Source: Burkholderiales bacterium (GTDB taxonomy: Bacteria; Pseudomonadota; Gammaproteobacteria; Burkholderiales; Burkholderiaceae). From it: DNA of 7,210 nt. Numbering within the stretch: position 1 is the stretch's first letter; each line of letters starts with the position of its first letter. The position numbers and the translations under genes were made by a program. The notes under the pieces were generated by a model. The model did not search any database and was not told the DNA's origin. It saw nothing but the letters and a program-made list of their open reading frames with translations. The DNA lies in assembly GCA_947372535.1 (NCBI GenBank), contig CANBUA010000247.1:1-7210 (forward strand), read 5' to 3'. Of the stretch, positions 5,755 to 7,210 are shown piece after piece.

Positions 5755-6686
5755 TTCACTGCCCTCGCGAACATGACCACTTCCCGACCGATGTTCTGGC
5801 TGGCAAAGCCCGCGTACATCTTCGTCAGGACATCGCCACGGCCGGACTGAACCATGGCTTTCTCAAAGTTCATCCGCCGGGTATGGCACGCCCGCCCCAT
5901 GTCGTCGTTGCCCACATAGTTGTCTCCCATCAATAGGAACAGGTCGATGGGGAAGGTGGACTCCTGGTGGAGGACCTCAAAACCACAGCGCGCCAGCAAG
6001 GCCGCCAGCGTCGGGAAATCAAAATAATTGATGTGGTGAGGCGGCGCCACCCACCAGGGGCTGAACCCGAGGTGACCCTCAAGCGTTGCCTGGAAGGGGT
6101 TGAAGTCGTTCGGCACGATGATGCAGATCAGGCCATGGGCATTCAACTTTGAGTGCGCCAACTTCAGCAAATCGGCCGGGGCTGGTATGTGCTCGAGCAC
6201 CTCGCCCATGTTGATGACATCGAATGTGCCCAGCGTGACTGCAGTCTCTTGCGAGAAGAAGATGTTCTCGACGTCAAGGCCCAGCTTCTGGCTGTGGGTC
6301 GCAGCCTCAATAGAAGGCTCGATGCCCTTCACCTGCCAACCGCGTTGCTGTCCATTGAGCAAGAAAAAGCCTGGTCCGGAGCCGATGTCCAGGATGCTGC
6401 GGGCGCCCTCGGGCAGGTGCTGTTCCAGGGTCTCGTAGCGCCGGGTGTAGACCGTGTTCCACCACGCCAGGTCTTGTTGATAGCGCGCCAGGTACAGCGG
6501 CTTTTCTTGGGTGTAGTACTCGTGCCGATAGGCCTGTTCCAACTCATCTTCGGTCGGGATGGGCGTCACGTGCTTGAACCCGCATTCGACACAGTCAATC
6601 ACGTCGAACTCATTGGCCGACGAGATGACCGTGCCGCCATGGTGATGCCACTGCTTGTGGTGGCCCTTGCTGTTTGCGCCAGACAT
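5751..6686 (-). CDS. Class I SAM-dependent methyltransferase with N-terminal Cys/His segment
   Basis: A 311-residue, probably cytoplasmic, methyltransferase. The SAM-binding motif I is LDIGSGPGFF (residues 99-108), with acidic Glu123 in GIEPS at the end of strand 2, and a motif IV region FDVINMGEVLEHIP (155-168) typical of the Methyltransf_23 group. The PPHHINYFDFPTLAALL segment (215-231) is also common in sugar and quinone methyltransferases of this group. The N-terminus carries DCVECGFKH (31-39), like the second half of the Zn-binding leader of sugar C-methyltransferases. The expected first CxxC is replaced by a His-rich stretch, HHKQWHHHGG (9-18). The start follows the aminotransferase stop by 3 bases and has a good ribosome binding site. 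Its end overlaps the next gene by 4 bases (ATGA). It probably methylates a sugar or sugar substituent made by this operon; O-, N- or C-methylation cannot be told from sequence. Confidence 0.9.
   Translation of the reverse strand: MSGANSKGHHKQWHHHGGTVISSANEFDVIDCVECGFKHVTPIPTEDELEQAYRHEYYTQEKPLYLARYQQDLAWWNTVYTRRYETLEQHLPEGARSILDIGSGPGFFLLNGQQRGWQVKGIEPSIEAATHSQKLGLDVENIFFSQETAVTLGTFDVINMGEVLEHIPAPADLLKLAHSKLNAHGLICIIVPNDFNPFQATLEGHLGFSPWWVAPPHHINYFDFPTLAALLARCGFEVLHQESTFPIDLFLLMGDNYVGNDDMGRACHTRRMNFEKAMVQSGRGDVLTKMYAGFASQNIGREVVMFARAVK
5762..5766 (-). promoter_or_regulatory. Ribosome binding site of the ATP-grasp gene
   Basis: GAGGG on the minus strand, 7 bases upstream of the ATG at 5754 and within the last codons of the methyltransferase. 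Together with the 4-base ATGA overlap it suggests translational coupling. Confidence 0.5.
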
Positions 6687-6689
6687 GCC

Positions 6690-7210
6690 TTATTCCTTGG
6701 TCAGTCGCTGAAAGCCTGAATGGTGCTTGGGCGTGTCGAGCGCGGTGCATTCGAGGTCGCCAGCCAGGTCGGCGAACACCTTGGTCACCGCCGCTTCATA
6801 GCGGTCGAGCTCTGCGCTCTGGTGCGCGAACGATGGCTTGAACTGGCGGAAACCCAGGAAACCTTCCTTGAGCATCTCGATGGTGAAGCGCGTGTTCATG
6901 CCCATCGGGTGCCGTGCCTTGAAAGCGAAGGCCGCCAAGGAGGGCAAGCCGGTCACGCCAAGCTCCAGCCCGCTGGCCGCCGCAGCCTGCCGCCAGATGT
7001 CCTTCACCCGGTTGCCCGTGGCGACGAGGTGCTGGTCGACCGACTCACGCTGGTATTTTTTCAGCGTGGCCAATGCCGCCGTCGGCCCGACGCGGTCCGT
7101 CCAGTTGGTGCTGGAAATGAAGGTGGTCTGCGCCGCCTGCATGACCTTCTCGGCGCCCAGGATGGCCGACATGGCGTAACCATTGGCCATGCTCTTGGCG
7201 AACACCGCGA
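6690..7210 (-). CDS. Class III PLP aminotransferase (glutamate-1-semialdehyde aminomutase-like), C-terminal part
   Basis: This is the C-terminal 172 residues of a PLP-dependent class III aminotransferase; the N-terminal part lies beyond base 7210. The visible part opens with AVFAKSMANGY, where the Lys (codon 7194-7196) fits the Schiff-base lysine of this fold (family form roughly FxKalgnGyp). It continues with an SSTNWTDRVGPTAALATLKK block that matches the 'ssT...AAlatL' segment following the lysine. The GTG at 7205 is not the true start, because the reading frame stays open to the edge and the PLP-phosphate-binding half is missing. GSA-aminomutase-like enzymes occur in surface-sugar operons, where they are thought to aminate a keto-sugar or keto-acid and not to make 5-aminolevulinate; that role is inferred here from the neighbours. 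The TAA stop is followed after 3 bases by the methyltransferase start, in the same frame. The family is confident; the substrate is unknown. Confidence 0.9.
   Translation of the reverse strand, partial: AVFAKSMANGYAMSAILGAEKVMQAAQTTFISSTNWTDRVGPTAALATLKKYQRESVDQHLVATGNRVKDIWRQAAAASGLELGVTGLPSLAAFAFKARHPMGMNTRFTIEMLKEGFLGFRQFKPSFAHQSAELDRYEAAVTKVFADLAGDLECTALDTPKHHSGFQRLTKE
6694..6698 (-). promoter_or_regulatory. Ribosome binding site of the methyltransferase gene
   Basis: AAGGA on the minus strand lies 7 bases upstream of the ATG at 6686, inside the last codons of the aminotransferase gene. It supports that start; the codon before the ATG is preceded by the aminotransferase stop in the same frame, so no upstream start is possible. 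Confidence 0.6.

Noticed and set aside
6690..7205. A complete 171-residue gene starting at the GTG at 7205.
   Set aside because: The protein would begin two residues before the PLP lysine and lack half the fold. The frame remains open to the window edge, so this is the end of a longer gene.

Overview
The window is a single, tightly packed stretch of genes, all transcribed on the minus strand (from high to low coordinates). It contains nine coding regions: seven complete and two cut by the window edges. No gap between genes exceeds 13 bases, and several genes overlap or abut, so this is the interior of one long operon. Its promoter must lie beyond base 7210 and its end below base 1. I see no RNA gene, mobile element, CRISPR array, repeat or convincing terminator. 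The DNA is GC-rich (roughly 60% by eye) with strong third-position G/C. That composition and the protein families fit a Gram-negative proteobacterium, plausibly a beta-proteobacterium of the Comamonadaceae type, but this assignment is an inference from style and not from a marker gene.

In transcription order the genes are: (1) the C-terminal part of a class III (glutamate-1-semialdehyde aminomutase-like) PLP aminotransferase; (2) a class I SAM methyltransferase; (3) an ATP-grasp ligase; (4) a small cupin of the IolB/KduI (deoxy-keto-uronate isomerase) type; (5) and (6) two short-chain dehydrogenases/reductases (SDRs), the second resembling gluconate 5-dehydrogenase/KduD; (7) a short NeuB-like PEP-condensing sugar-acid synthase; (8) a PseG/LegG-like nucleotide-sugar hydrolase or GT-B protein; (9) the N-terminal part of a GH57-like glycoside hydrolase or deacetylase-like protein.

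The NeuB-like plus PseG-like pair is the signature of nonulosonic acid (sialic, pseudaminic or legionaminic acid) biosynthesis, usually for flagellin, LPS or capsule. The accompanying genes are not the standard pseudaminic or legionaminic set. The aminotransferase, SDRs and IolB/KduI-like cupin could build or rearrange an unusual keto-deoxy sugar precursor. The PseG-like protein could release it from a nucleotide, the NeuB-like enzyme could condense it with phosphoenolpyruvate, and the ATP-grasp ligase and methyltransferase could add and methylate a substituent. This is a hypothesis: no dehydratase, N-acetyltransferase or CMP-sugar synthetase is visible here, and both ends of the operon are cut.

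Several key residues depart from family consensus: Arg for the catalytic Lys in one SDR, Thr for the metal-binding Asn in the ATP-grasp protein, a NeuB-like protein without a full C-terminal SAF domain, and a cupin with one metal-ligand His apparently missing. Together they suggest a divergent surface-glycan pathway with an undescribed product.
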